From NCBI GenBank assembly GCA_965243755.1, contig CBDEVW010000006.1, forward strand, positions 868,001 through 932,000: a DNA stretch of 64,000 nucleotides, in the 5' to 3' direction. The position numbers and the translations under genes were made by a program. This DNA is from JANSWY01 sp965243755. Its GTDB lineage: Bacteria > Bacteroidota > Bacteroidia > Cytophagales > Cyclobacteriaceae. The notes under the pieces were generated by a model that ran no database searches, had not been told where the DNA came from, and was given only the letters and a program-made list of their open reading frames with translations. This document shows positions 9,282 to 18,757 of the stretch, in pieces; the stretch's first letter is position 1, and every line of letters starts with the position of its first letter.

Positions 9282-12200
9282 ATGGAAGCAGGGCTTAAAT
9301 ATAAGAGACAGGACAGAAAATGGTCCGGAATGATCCTATTGGTTATACTGATATGGATGGGTCTTGCTATGTCAATCAATTCTGTAGCCCAATCGAAAAG
9401 TGACGAGATCAGAAGGAGTCAGCGGGCCATCTATATTTTCAATTTCACGCAATACTTTGACTGGAGAAATTTCGACGACCTGAAGCAATTCACGATCGGT
9501 GTTTTGGGGGAGGACCCTATTTATGATAACCTGGTAAGAATGTCTTCCAGTAGAACTGTGAAGGGTAAACCGATTAAAATCGTCAGGTTTGATGGCATAA
9601 GCGATGTTTCCAATGTGCAGTTATTGTATGTCAATAAAGCATTTGATTTTGATATCAACCAGGTGTTGAACAGAATCAGGGGGAAAAATGTATTGCTGGT
9701 AAGTGAAAATTACCTTTTCAATGAGTCCATGATCAATGTGATTGATATGGACGATGTGATACAATTTGAGCTCAATGAAAACCGGTTGCGCAAAGAAGGG
9801 TTTGTTGTGCCAACATCTTTGAGCAAGCTGGCTGTTTCATCTGCGGAAGTATGGCAGGAACTGTACCGGCAATCGGAGAAATCACTTTCCAGCGAAAGAG
9901 AGAAGGTCGCAGAACAAAAGAAGACGCTGGATGAATTGACTCAGCAAATCGAGGAACAACAAAAATCACTCAACCGACAAAAGCAGGAACTCCGGGAACA
10001 ACAGGCACTGATCAATACACAAAAAGATTCCATTGCTATACAAACCAGTGTCATAGAAGAAAAACTGAAACAAATTGATCTGGTACAAAAAGACTTTGAG
10101 AACAAACAACTATTACTTCAGGGACTGGAACAGGAAGTGAAGAAGCAATTGGAAGAGATGAACCTGCAGCAAGAACGCATCCTTGCCCAGCAGGCAGCCA
10201 TTAGCAGGCAGGACAGTATTCTGATCAACCAGTCAGATTTTATTGATAGTCAGGAATATAAGATTTCGGAACAACAGGCTGAACTCAACCGTCAACAGAA
10301 CAAACTTGATTTTCAACGTAACTTCACCTATCTCTTTATTGGTCTTTTTGCCCTGGGATTGATCACCAGTTTTTTCATTTTTCGAGGCTATCGGTTCAAG
10401 CAAAGGGCCAATGAGGCGTTGGCCAAAAAGAACAAGGAAATTGAAACACAGGCCATTGAACTGGCGGCAAGAAATAAAGAAATTCAGGAATTTACTTCAA
10501 TGCTTCGTAAGCGTGAAGCAAACCTTAATTCTCTGCTGGAAAACACGACGGACATCATATGGTCCATTGATAGGGATTTGAGGTTAATTGCTTTTAATGA
10601 GGCATTTCAGGGTGTATTGGAGATGTTGTCGGTGGCCAAACCTAAAACAGGTGGAAGGCTGAAGTTTGAATTGCTGCCTTATGAAATGCAGCTTTTCTGG
10701 GAAAAGAGATACGAACGAGCCTTCATGGGTGAACGGTTTGTAGATGAGTGGGACATGAATCTCCCGGACAAGATTGTGACATTCGAGTTGTTTTTCAACC
10801 CAATTCTGGAAGACAATGAGGTAACCGGAGTGAGTGTATTTGGAAGAGACATTACCAAACGAATCATCGAGAACCGCCAAAGGGAGCGCTTCCAGAAGAG
10901 TTTGGAATTACTCAATGAATTGGCGTCCAAAGCAGATACCGAGTTTGAACCACTCATGGTAGAGGCACTTTCACTGGCTTCAAATATGCTACAAATGCCA
11001 TTTGGTGCCATATGCATCGTTGAAAGTATTGAATATTCGGTATTAGAGTACGTCAACCCCAGGAAGCTGGAGATAAAGGGAGAGCATTACCCGATGAAGG
11101 ATTCTCTGGTTAGTTTGATATTCAATCACGATAAATTATTTGTACAGACCAGCTTAAGTGGTAACGAGTTTACAACATACGATACCCTCATCCCGGATAC
11201 AGAAGCGGTTATTGGCAATGTGATCAAAATCGATACGCAGCGGTATGGTGTGGTGTATTTCTCTGATTCCAGTACCAGGTTTAGTGGATTTGATAGCTAT
11301 GATATTGAATTTGTTCAATTACTATCAAACTGGATTGCTTCTGAGATTACCAAGAAGAATGCTAATGAGCAGTTAAGGTTGGCCAAGGAAGATGCTGAGG
11401 CTGCCAGTAATGCAAAGGCAAACTTCCTCTCTACGATCACTCATGAAATAAGAACTCCACTCAATGGTATAATCGGAACCTCGTATCTGCTACTCAATAA
11501 GGACCCTAAACCAAGCCAGCTGGAGTACATAAAAATGTTGAAATACAGCGGCGAGAACCTTCTGTCTATTGTGAATGATGTATTGGATTACAATAAGATA
11601 GAGCAGGGCAAGCTGGAGCTGGAAGTGGTGGATATGAACTTAAGGGAACTTTCGGAATCCACAGCGAATACTGCAAAAGTTGCAGCAGATGACAAAAACA
11701 TTGAGATCAAATTTGAATATGATCCGGAACTGCGCGACTTCTATGGTGGTGACCCTACACGCATCAGTCAGGTGCTCAATAACCTGGTAACCAACGCCAT
11801 TAAATTTACAACTGAAGGTTCTGTAACCATCAGGATCAGCAAGGAAACGGCCATGGGCGGAGGAGATAAAATTCTTTTCGAAGTGATCGATACTGGTATT
11901 GGTATCAAGGAGGAGATGCAAAGTCGCATATTTGAGGAATTTACCCAGGCGGACACTTCTACCTCCAGGGAATTTGGTGGATCAGGGTTGGGTTTATCCA
12001 TTTGTCAGAACCTGCTTCGATTGATGAAATCCCAAATACACCTGAAGAGCAAAGAAGGTGAAGGTTCTAATTTTTATTTCAGTCTTTCACTTCCTTATAG
12101 TGATGCCCAGGCCATCAAGGAACAACAGGATGGCGTTTTTGGGGAATCCAAGGATCTTTCTGGCGTAAATATCTTATTGGTTGAGGACAACAAATACAAT

Positions 12201-12899
12201 ATGGTGATCGCCAAGGACTTCCTGAATTCATGGGGAGCTGAAGTGGTGACTGCAATGGATGGTAAGCAAGCGGTGGAAAAGGCACAATCAAAAGAGTTTG
12301 ATCTTATTTTGATGGATCTGCAGATGCCAATTATGGACGGTTATGCCGCAACAGAAACCATCAGGGCTTTAGAAGATCCTTATTTTCAGGAAGTGCCAAT
12401 ATTGGCGCTTTCAGCATCCAACCTTAGCAAGGTAAAAGCACGAGCCATAAGTGTAGGTATGAATGGTTTCATAACCAAACCATTTAACCCTGATGATTTC
12501 TTCAGCAAAATAAGAGAACATGCGCTGGCTTCTGTAGAGCTGGTAGTGGATGACACCAATACGCCGTTACATAAAAATGCCAATGGTGCGCAGGATATCA
12601 TCGACAAGTACATGGAGTTGTTTGTGAAAAGTATGGAGGAATCTGTTGTGGCCCTGGATGCTGCGATCAAAGCTAAGGATGGTGAGCAAATTGAGGCCAT
12701 TGCCCACAAAGTGAAATCAGGTTTGAGGTATGTAGGCAAGAACAAATTGGCTGATACAGCAGAGTTTTTCGAAGAATCTTTGATTTCCGGTACAGATATT
12801 TTGGAGCTTATCCCTGAAGTGGAAAATTATTTGGTAGATTTGGTCAAAGCAATTGATTCTGTAAAGTCCAGCATCAGTGACTCTAAGGAATCAGCATAA
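9282..12899 (+). CDS. YfiR-like hybrid sensor histidine kinase with receiver and Hpt domains
   Basis: Domains of this 1,205-residue protein in order: signal peptide/anchor (1-38); a YfiR-like (DUF4154) periplasmic domain at about 45-190, marked by RAIYIFNFTQYFDW; a long glutamine-rich coiled coil (195-345); a transmembrane helix at 347-366; PAS (about 410-530); GAF (about 545-700); HisKA with ITHEIRTPLNG, phospho-His near 721; HATPase with DTGIGI and GGSGLGLSI; a receiver with MDLQMPIMDG, Asp near 1010; and an Hpt domain with AHKVKSGLR, His near 1140. It should run an internal His-Asp-His phosphorelay. The gene follows the TonB receptor by ten bases and precedes a lone receiver protein. Confidence 0.92.
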   Translation: MEAGLKYKRQDRKWSGMILLVILIWMGLAMSINSVAQSKSDEIRRSQRAIYIFNFTQYFDWRNFDDLKQFTIGVLGEDPIYDNLVRMSSSRTVKGKPIKIVRFDGISDVSNVQLLYVNKAFDFDINQVLNRIRGKNVLLVSENYLFNESMINVIDMDDVIQFELNENRLRKEGFVVPTSLSKLAVSSAEVWQELYRQSEKSLSSEREKVAEQKKTLDELTQQIEEQQKSLNRQKQELREQQALINTQKDSIAIQTSVIEEKLKQIDLVQKDFENKQLLLQGLEQEVKKQLEEMNLQQERILAQQAAISRQDSILINQSDFIDSQEYKISEQQAELNRQQNKLDFQRNFTYLFIGLFALGLITSFFIFRGYRFKQRANEALAKKNKEIETQAIELAARNKEIQEFTSMLRKREANLNSLLENTTDIIWSIDRDLRLIAFNEAFQGVLEMLSVAKPKTGGRLKFELLPYEMQLFWEKRYERAFMGERFVDEWDMNLPDKIVTFELFFNPILEDNEVTGVSVFGRDITKRIIENRQRERFQKSLELLNELASKADTEFEPLMVEALSLASNMLQMPFGAICIVESIEYSVLEYVNPRKLEIKGEHYPMKDSLVSLIFNHDKLFVQTSLSGNEFTTYDTLIPDTEAVIGNVIKIDTQRYGVVYFSDSSTRFSGFDSYDIEFVQLLSNWIASEITKKNANEQLRLAKEDAEAASNAKANFLSTITHEIRTPLNGIIGTSYLLLNKDPKPSQLEYIKMLKYSGENLLSIVNDVLDYNKIEQGKLELEVVDMNLRELSESTANTAKVAADDKNIEIKFEYDPELRDFYGGDPTRISQVLNNLVTNAIKFTTEGSVTIRISKETAMGGGDKILFEVIDTGIGIKEEMQSRIFEEFTQADTSTSREFGGSGLGLSICQNLLRLMKSQIHLKSKEGEGSNFYFSLSLPYSDAQAIKEQQDGVFGESKDLSGVNILLVEDNKYNMVIAKDFLNSWGAEVVTAMDGKQAVEKAQSKEFDLILMDLQMPIMDGYAATETIRALEDPYFQEVPILALSASNLSKVKARAISVGMNGFITKPFNPDDFFSKIREHALASVELVVDDTNTPLHKNANGAQDIIDKYMELFVKSMEESVVALDAAIKAKDGEQIEAIAHKVKSGLRYVGKNKLADTAEFFEESLISGTDILELIPEVENYLVDLVKAIDSVKSSISDSKESA

Positions 12900-12936
12900 T
12901 TTTTTGATTTGTACCTAAACCAAACCTGGCAAAACC

Positions 12937-13305
12937 ATGGCTAAAATAAGATGCGTCGCGGTAGATGACGACCTTTTCATGTTAGCAATTATTGAGGATC
13001 TGATCAAAGAATTCCCTAACCTTGAGTTAGTAGGGTCATTTCATAATTCAGTGGAAGCAACCACCGGGATCACAAAACAGAAGCCCGATCTGATATTCCT
13101 TGATATTTTAATGCCCGGACTAAATGGTCTGGATGTGTTGGATGTAATGGATATACGTCCATATGTCATTGTCATCTCTGGTAAAAAGGATATCAAAGAC
13201 AGTGTGTCTACCCACCCTCAGGTAATCGATTTTCTGGAAAAACCAGTAGAAAAAGAAATGATCGCCCGCGCACTTGAAAAATACCAACAGATCACTTCCA
13301 ACTAA
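12937..13305 (+). CDS. Single-domain response regulator
   Basis: A 122-residue CheY-like receiver with the acidic pair in AVDDDLFML, the phosphoacceptor in FLDILMPGLNG (Asp near 55) and the conserved lysine in FLEKPVEK. There is no output domain, so it acts by protein contact or as a phosphorelay intermediate. It lies 37 bases after the hybrid kinase, whose Hpt domain is the obvious phosphodonor, and overlaps the next gene by one base (TAATG). Confidence 0.9.
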   Translation: MAKIRCVAVDDDLFMLAIIEDLIKEFPNLELVGSFHNSVEATTGITKQKPDLIFLDILMPGLNGLDVLDVMDIRPYVIVISGKKDIKDSVSTHPQVIDFLEKPVEKEMIARALEKYQQITSN

Positions 13306-13784
13306 TGAAAGACGTACTGGATACCCTTGATGAACTCGGGATTCCTTATCAAAAAATTGAACATCCTCCTGTTTTCACCATGGAGGAAGCAAAGGAACAC
13401 TGGAGCGACCTTGATGCCGTGTTTTGCAAAAACCTGTTCCTCAGAGATTATAAAGGTAAGCAACATTATCTGGTGATCCTGCCCATTGAAAAACAGCTGG
13501 ACATCAAACAGTTTGGTGAACGCTTTGCTATCAACAGGCCAGGATTCGCATCGGAAAAAAGGCTGGAAAAGTATATGAAGATCAAACCGGGAGCTGTTTC
13601 TCCCTTTGGATTGATCAATGACCATGAAAATCATGTGATCGTGAAACTTGACAGTGCATTGCAAAATGGAAGAGACGTTGCGTTTCATCCCAATGTCAAT
13701 TCAGCTACTGTTGTAATTGCCAGTGAGGACTTCAAAAAATACATGACCTGGACAGGCAATGATTTTGAATACCTGGAGCTTTAG
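13305..13784 (+). CDS. YbaK/ProX-type aminoacyl-tRNA deacylase
   Basis: The 159-residue protein is a single YbaK/PrdX editing domain (IPYQKIEHPPVFTMEEA at the start, CKNLFLRDYKGKQHYLV and GAVSPFGLINDH later). Proteins of this shape hydrolyse mischarged Ala-tRNAPro in trans. The length fits stand-alone ProX/PrdX rather than the ProRS insertion domain. Its ATG uses the last A of the preceding stop codon, so translation is coupled to the response regulator, although no functional link is obvious. Confidence 0.85.
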   Translation: MKDVLDTLDELGIPYQKIEHPPVFTMEEAKEHWSDLDAVFCKNLFLRDYKGKQHYLVILPIEKQLDIKQFGERFAINRPGFASEKRLEKYMKIKPGAVSPFGLINDHENHVIVKLDSALQNGRDVAFHPNVNSATVVIASEDFKKYMTWTGNDFEYLEL

Positions 13785-13869
13785 TATTGATCGCTACATT
13801 AACAGATTTTAACACCTCCCAAATCAACCTCTTCGTGATTGTGTGCATTTGAATGGTAAAGGCTATTCA

Positions 13870-16320
13870 ATGCATAAATATATTTTACTTCTTTCATTGC
13901 TTTTTATTATAGGGAACAGTATTGCCCAGGAATCTGCCCCTGATCAATTCAGGATCAGTTTTATTGATATTAAAGGCAATGTATCGACGGACGAGCAACT
14001 ACTCAAATCCATTGCCGGGTTATATGTAGGCAAGGAAATCAGAAAAACAGGCTCAGACCTTTCCAATACGATTAAGAAGTTATATGAGAGAGGTTTATTT
14101 GATCAGGTAGAAGTACTGGTAGAAAGAGGAAGTGAAGGCGGATATGGTATTGTCATTAAAGTAGAAGAGGTGACACGACTGAAAGACTTTAACATTACGG
14201 GACTGTCAAAGAATGAATTGCGTTCACTCAAGGAGAAATTGGGATTAAGGAAAGGGATGAGGATCAATAGCAAGATGATCAGTAATGTCCACCACCAAAT
14301 CACATCGTACTTTTCTGAAAAGGGATATCACCATGTTAAAGTCATTATCGAAAGCCCTGAAGAGGGAAACTTATCCATCACTGTATTTAAGAATGAAAGA
14401 ATCAAGTTGTCGAAGCTTGTGTTCGAGGGGAATGAGCGTTTTTCCAATAGAAAGCTGCAAAGGGCCATTAAGTCGATCAGGCAGCAAGGGGAGATGTCGT
14501 TGGTTTCAAGGAGATTTGGTCCGGAAAGTATAACGCTACTCAGTGAAGAACTGGCAAGCCTATACCATCAACATGGATTTGTTGATTTCGAAATGTCAAT
14601 TGATTCAGTATTTAATGCTACAAATGATGAGGTCATATTACAATTAACTATTCATGAAGGCAAGCGATACCACATCAACCAACTGACCATAGAAGGAAAT
14701 GAAGCCTATACCAATTTGGAACTAATGAACTTGTTGGATGTCGAGGTTGGGGATATTTACAATCCTGAGCTGATTCAACAAAGGGTACATTATGATCCTA
14801 AGAAAACAGATTTGTCGGGATTGTACATGGACGATGGATACTTGTTTTTTCAGGCGGATATCCTGGCTGTTCCTGAAAGCGATGATCAAATGAACATCAC
14901 TATTCAAATCACTGAGGGGCAGCAAGCAACCATCAATGATATCAAAATTAAGGGCAATCACATTACCAATGAAGAAGTATTGCTAAGAGAAATCACCACA
15001 TTACCGGGCGATGTTTTTAGAAGAAGTGAGGTCATGCGATCGCAATCCAACCTGGCGATGCTGGGATATCTGGACCCAGAAAAGATCAATGTGGTACCTT
15101 ATCCCAATCCTGATAAAGGCACTGTGGACCTGGAATACTATGTAGCGGAGCGACCCAACGATAGAATAGAGCTTACCGGTACATGGGGAGCAGTCACCGG
15201 ACTGACGGGTTCCCTTGGTTTTACTTTGAATAACTTTTCCATGGCCAACCTGTTCAAACCTAAGCGTTGGAATCCTTACCCTAATGGCAATGGAGAAACT
15301 ATGGCCATTCGATTCCAATCAAATGGTGAGCAGTACAACAGTTATTCTTTACAGTATAGCAATCCATGGATAGGGGAGCATAAGCCGGTGAACTTTTTCA
15401 GTAGCCTGGTGCATACCAGGGTTGCCAATGAATCTACAGAAACGCTTGAAGATGGCACTGTGATTTCAGAAACGGAGCGCTTAAATATTACAGTCGTAAA
15501 GTTCGGGTTAGCACACCGGTTGGATTGGCACGACCCATTCTGGACCATCAGCAACTCCATTTCGCTGAACAAGTATACCTTCAGAAATTATGAGAATGCA
15601 TTGGATATGGAGAATGGTGAATCCTACCACTTCATATTGAATAGTACACTTTCCAGAAACAACATCAACCATCCATTCTATCCAACTACCGGAACCAACC
15701 TTTCATTTGGTCTTTCCCTCACTCCGCCATACTCTCTGTTTTTAAAAGAGGATAGAGATTTTACATCCTATAAATGGGCCGAATATTTTAAACTGATGGT
15801 GGACATGAAATACCATAAGGCTATTGTAGGAAAGCTGGTTTTTAAAACAGGGACACATTTAGGGTGGATTAACAATTATTCTAATAAAAATGGACTAGGG
15901 CCATTTGAAAGGTTCCAGATGGGTGGGTCCGGGCTTACAGGTTATGATCAGTTTTTAGGTAATGAAGTGATTAGCTTGCGTGGCTACCCGACAGAAGCCA
16001 TTGTTCCAATCACTGACGATGGTCTGGAAGGGGGCACCCTCTACAATAAATTCAATGTAGAATTGAGATATCCCATCCTGTTGTCGTCGGGTATGTCGGC
16101 TTACATTTATGGTTTTGCAGAAGCGGGTAATGCATGGGGCACCATCAGCAATTATGATCCATTCAGGTTATATAAGGCTGCCGGGTTGGGTGTGCAATTG
16201 AGTATTCCGATGATGGGACAGGTAGGATTTAACTGGGGCTATGGGTTTGATAAATTACCCGGACAGTCCAAAGTAAGTGGCGGTAATTTTCAGTTTACCT
16301 TAGGCATTCCCATCAGATGA
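13870..16320 (+). CDS. BamA/Omp85-family outer-membrane protein
   Basis: From the ATG at 13870 the protein has a signal peptide (MHKYILLLSLLFIIGNSIAQ), several POTRA domains (about five, with repeated G(N/D)xxxxxxxLxxxI patterns) and a C-terminal 16-stranded barrel with the Omp85 YSNPWIG and RGYPTEAI regions. BamA inserts beta-barrel proteins into the outer membrane. An in-frame GTG at 13843 would add nine residues but would spoil the signal peptide. The usual BamA neighbours (uppS, ompH) are absent, so it may be a second paralogue rather than the essential copy. Confidence 0.88.
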   Translation: MHKYILLLSLLFIIGNSIAQESAPDQFRISFIDIKGNVSTDEQLLKSIAGLYVGKEIRKTGSDLSNTIKKLYERGLFDQVEVLVERGSEGGYGIVIKVEEVTRLKDFNITGLSKNELRSLKEKLGLRKGMRINSKMISNVHHQITSYFSEKGYHHVKVIIESPEEGNLSITVFKNERIKLSKLVFEGNERFSNRKLQRAIKSIRQQGEMSLVSRRFGPESITLLSEELASLYHQHGFVDFEMSIDSVFNATNDEVILQLTIHEGKRYHINQLTIEGNEAYTNLELMNLLDVEVGDIYNPELIQQRVHYDPKKTDLSGLYMDDGYLFFQADILAVPESDDQMNITIQITEGQQATINDIKIKGNHITNEEVLLREITTLPGDVFRRSEVMRSQSNLAMLGYLDPEKINVVPYPNPDKGTVDLEYYVAERPNDRIELTGTWGAVTGLTGSLGFTLNNFSMANLFKPKRWNPYPNGNGETMAIRFQSNGEQYNSYSLQYSNPWIGEHKPVNFFSSLVHTRVANESTETLEDGTVISETERLNITVVKFGLAHRLDWHDPFWTISNSISLNKYTFRNYENALDMENGESYHFILNSTLSRNNINHPFYPTTGTNLSFGLSLTPPYSLFLKEDRDFTSYKWAEYFKLMVDMKYHKAIVGKLVFKTGTHLGWINNYSNKNGLGPFERFQMGGSGLTGYDQFLGNEVISLRGYPTEAIVPITDDGLEGGTLYNKFNVELRYPILLSSGMSAYIYGFAEAGNAWGTISNYDPFRLYKAAGLGVQLSIPMMGQVGFNWGYGFDKLPGQSKVSGGNFQFTLGIPIR

Positions 16321-16453
16321 TGAAAAGCAACACTCAACATAAATTCCCGGTCAGTAGTGGAATAACCATCCTGATTCATCAATTTTTCGATGATTTTGAA
16401 GGGCGTGCTATCTTAGCTACATCTTTTTAGGGATTCACTTTAATCACAATCCA

Positions 16454-16618
16454 ATGAAATTACTTTCCAACATCCTCAATTACACCTACAACAGAGTAGC
16501 TAACCGGTATCAAATCATTTTCAGAGAAGATTACAACAGCTGGATTGTAATGAGAGATAGCAAGATATATTTCATGGATACAAGAAAGAAATGCTACGAG
16601 TTTTTGTGCTCGATATAA
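16454..16618 (+). CDS. Small 54-residue protein
   Basis: A short frame from ATG 16454 to TAA 16618 encodes a 54-residue protein rich in aromatic and basic residues (NRYQIIFREDYNSWIVMRD). No family was recognised. It is followed after 45 bases by a strong intrinsic terminator, which supports a real short transcription unit. Confidence 0.55.
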   Translation: MKLLSNILNYTYNRVANRYQIIFREDYNSWIVMRDSKIYFMDTRKKCYEFLCSI

Positions 16619-16663
16619 AAATATAAGGTCGGTCTAGATATTACCATTAAATTATCCTCGTAA

Positions 16664-16691
16664 GGTATCCCCATCATGGATACCTTTTTTT
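16664..16691 (+). terminator. Rho-independent terminator
   Basis: A perfect 7-bp stem (GGTATCC and GGATACC) with a 7-base loop is followed by seven T residues. It lies downstream of the 54-residue gene and between convergent genes. Confidence 0.85.
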
Positions 16692-16723
16692 ATGCTCAAT
16701 TTTCAAATACAGACGGTTAATGC

Positions 16724-16972
16724 TTAGGCTGCTGCGGCCTCCATTCTGGCTTCATTCAAACTGTTGATTACTTTCCTTGCCAGGTATTTTGTATAGCTGT
16801 TGAACTCATACAGTATTTCAAAGACAGTTTGGTAATACTCCTGTGAAACCTGAAGGTCCCTGATTGTTCCCATTTCATAGACCCCCTCCGTGCTGTTGAA
16901 CCAAATAACGATTTCCATATCTATACGATTTAAATGATGCTCAAAGAAATTGTATATCTGCTTCTTACTCAA
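16724..16972 (-). CDS. Small hypothetical protein
   Basis: An 82-residue, mostly helical soluble protein with no recognised domain, ending in MEAAAA. A shorter start at MEIVIWFN (position 16918) is possible. It converges with the small gene before the terminator at 16664 and is divergent from the DUF1801 gene. Confidence 0.5.
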   Translation of the reverse strand: MSKKQIYNFFEHHLNRIDMEIVIWFNSTEGVYEMGTIRDLQVSQEYYQTVFEILYEFNSYTKYLARKVINSLNEARMEAAAA

Positions 16973-17088
16973 TAGTTTGTGGTGTACATGTGGTTGACAT
17001 AGAAATTTGTGAAGGATTACATTTGGTATACATCAATGTTCCTGAGCATATTTAATGAGGAATTGTTAAAGAGAAATCATTTTTTAAG

Positions 17089-17508
17089 ATGGCAGAGTTG
17101 AAGACCCAACCAAATGACGGAGATGTTACTGGATTTATCAGCTGTGTGGAGCATGAGCAAAGGAAAGCTGACAGCCTGGAACTACTGAGGGTGATGAAAG
17201 AATTAACAGGAGAGGAACCCAAAATGTGGGGAGCCAGCATTGTTGGTTTTGGTGAATATCATTACACGTATGAAAGTGGGAGAGAAGGTGATTGGTTTAT
17301 GGTGGGGTTCTCGCCCAGAAAACAATCTATGACATTGTACATCATGGATGGATTTGCGAAATATGATGAGTTATTGTCAGCATTAGGTAAGTATAAAACT
17401 GGCAAATCCTGTTTGTATGTCAATAAGTTAGATGATGTAAACAGGGAAATTCTGAAGCAGTTAATTGCCGAATCTTATCAATACATGAAAGAAAAATACC
17501 ATCAATGA
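17089..17508 (+). CDS. DUF1801 domain protein
   Basis: The 139-residue protein matches the DUF1801/YdhG-like family: an N-terminal helical segment, then EEPKMWGASIVGFGEYHYTYESGREGDW and a beta-strand region SPRKQSMTLYIM. Function is unknown. It is cytosolic, without a signal. Its stop overlaps the start of the acetyltransferase gene by four bases (ATGA), so the two form an operon. A second, different DUF1801 gene lies at 40861. Confidence 0.8.
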   Translation: MAELKTQPNDGDVTGFISCVEHEQRKADSLELLRVMKELTGEEPKMWGASIVGFGEYHYTYESGREGDWFMVGFSPRKQSMTLYIMDGFAKYDELLSALGKYKTGKSCLYVNKLDDVNREILKQLIAESYQYMKEKYHQ

Positions 17509-18023
17509 AGTATCTGATAGCCACGCCTCGGTTGGGCATCAGGAAACTGGTGCGAGCAGACGCAGAGGCCTTATATCAATTACATGCGAACCAGAAAGTA
17601 CAGGAGTTCACCGGAAAACCAGTGATATCATCATTTGAAGACATCACCAATGCGGTGAGAAAGATGATTGATGAAACACTGACAAATTATAAGAAGTATG
17701 GATACGGAAGGTGGATGGTGACCCTAAAGGAATCAGGGCAGGTCATTGGGTGGAACGGGTTGGTCTATCGGGAAAACATAGGTCAGGTGGATCTTGGATA
17801 CAGATTTCACCCCGACTATTGGGGCAATGGATATGCTACAGAATCTTCCAGAGCGATACTTGATTACGGATTACACGAATTGGGTCTAAGTCAAATCATA
17901 GCCATTACGATGAAAGAGAACACCAGTTCTATTCGGGTACTTGAGAAAGTGGGAATGCAATTTGACCATTATGAAGATTTCATGGGATATAAAGATGCAA
18001 TGTGGTATTGCATCAGAAAATAA
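17505..18023 (+). CDS. GNAT-family N-acetyltransferase (RimJ/RimL-like)
   Basis: The 172-residue protein has the GNAT pattern of ribosomal-protein-type acetyltransferases: TPRLGIRKLVRADAEAL at the start, LGYRFHPDYWGNGYATES as the acetyl-CoA binding region, and IAITMKENTSSIRVLEKVGM near the end. It should transfer an acetyl group from acetyl-CoA to an amine; the acceptor cannot be told. It overlaps the DUF1801 gene by four bases. Confidence 0.88.
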   Translation: MKYLIATPRLGIRKLVRADAEALYQLHANQKVQEFTGKPVISSFEDITNAVRKMIDETLTNYKKYGYGRWMVTLKESGQVIGWNGLVYRENIGQVDLGYRFHPDYWGNGYATESSRAILDYGLHELGLSQIIAITMKENTSSIRVLEKVGMQFDHYEDFMGYKDAMWYCIRK

Positions 18024-18047
18024 GCCCGGATCAGGGACCAGGGCTTA
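18021..18047. terminator. Possible bidirectional terminator
   Basis: A hairpin with TAAGCCC and GGGCTTA arms sits just at the stop of the acetyltransferase gene and before the convergent SRPBCC gene. On the minus strand it is followed by TTATTTTC. The T-runs are short, so termination is likely but not certain. Confidence 0.45.
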
Positions 18048-18077
18048 AAATCCATTGTGCTCTGATTTGTTGAATGA

Positions 18078-18662
18078 TCACATCACGTATTGTTTTTTGA
18101 TGGATTTGAAGTTGTCTCTCGTGACTTTCTCGCCTGTTCTTACATGGTGCTCTATCGCGATAAAGTATTGATCAATCAGTTTCTTGAACTGACCCTTCAT
18201 CAGTCCTCCCATAAATGCAGGTTTTGTTCTGTATTGCATATCGAAGGTTAATCGTGCTCTTCCATCGCCCAGGTCTTCTACCTTATACAGGGCCTGGGTA
18301 TAATCCGGGTCTACCGGAAACCTTCCTGCCTGGTATACTTTGTTGATGAAGGTCATTTCTTCAGGGTTATAGTTAACCATCTTTTCTTTCAGGTATTGCG
18401 TACCCTTGTCGTTGAAATTGCAAAGTCTCTCGGCTCCTTCGGCCGCTTTCAGGCTACCGTTGATGTATTCAGAGTAGACAATTCTGGGGTGGGAATAAGC
18501 GATCGCACCATAATCCTCTCCAACTACCGCCCAGATTTTTTCTGCTGGCAGGGCAATGATTTTTTCCCTTTTGAAAGATTTGGCCTTTTTTTGACCAAAG
18601 GCAAAACCAATGGTAAATACCATCAGGAAGGTTAACGCTAAGGCTTGAATAACATGTCTCAT
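18078..18662 (-). CDS. Secreted SRPBCC-family protein
   Basis: A 194-residue protein with a signal peptide (MRHVIQALALTFLMVFTIGFAFG) and a START/polyketide-cyclase-like fold: KREKIIALPAEKIWAVVGEDY near the start and ARLTFDMQYRTKP later. Such domains bind hydrophobic ligands. The export signal makes it periplasmic. It stands alone and converges with the acetyltransferase gene. Confidence 0.7.
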   Translation of the reverse strand: MRHVIQALALTFLMVFTIGFAFGQKKAKSFKREKIIALPAEKIWAVVGEDYGAIAYSHPRIVYSEYINGSLKAAEGAERLCNFNDKGTQYLKEKMVNYNPEEMTFINKVYQAGRFPVDPDYTQALYKVEDLGDGRARLTFDMQYRTKPAFMGGLMKGQFKKLIDQYFIAIEHHVRTGEKVTRDNFKSIKKQYVM

Positions 18663-18757
18663 TGTATATTAAATTTTAGTCATATACAAATCTGACCATT
18701 CAATGAGATCGAAGTTTTTTTAATTGGTCCACATATTTACTGAATCAGCTCAGTAAT

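Noticed and set aside
13302..13688. Long minus-strand frame opposite the YbaK-type gene
   Set aside because: It is antisense to a well-recognised deacylase gene that is translationally coupled to the response regulator.
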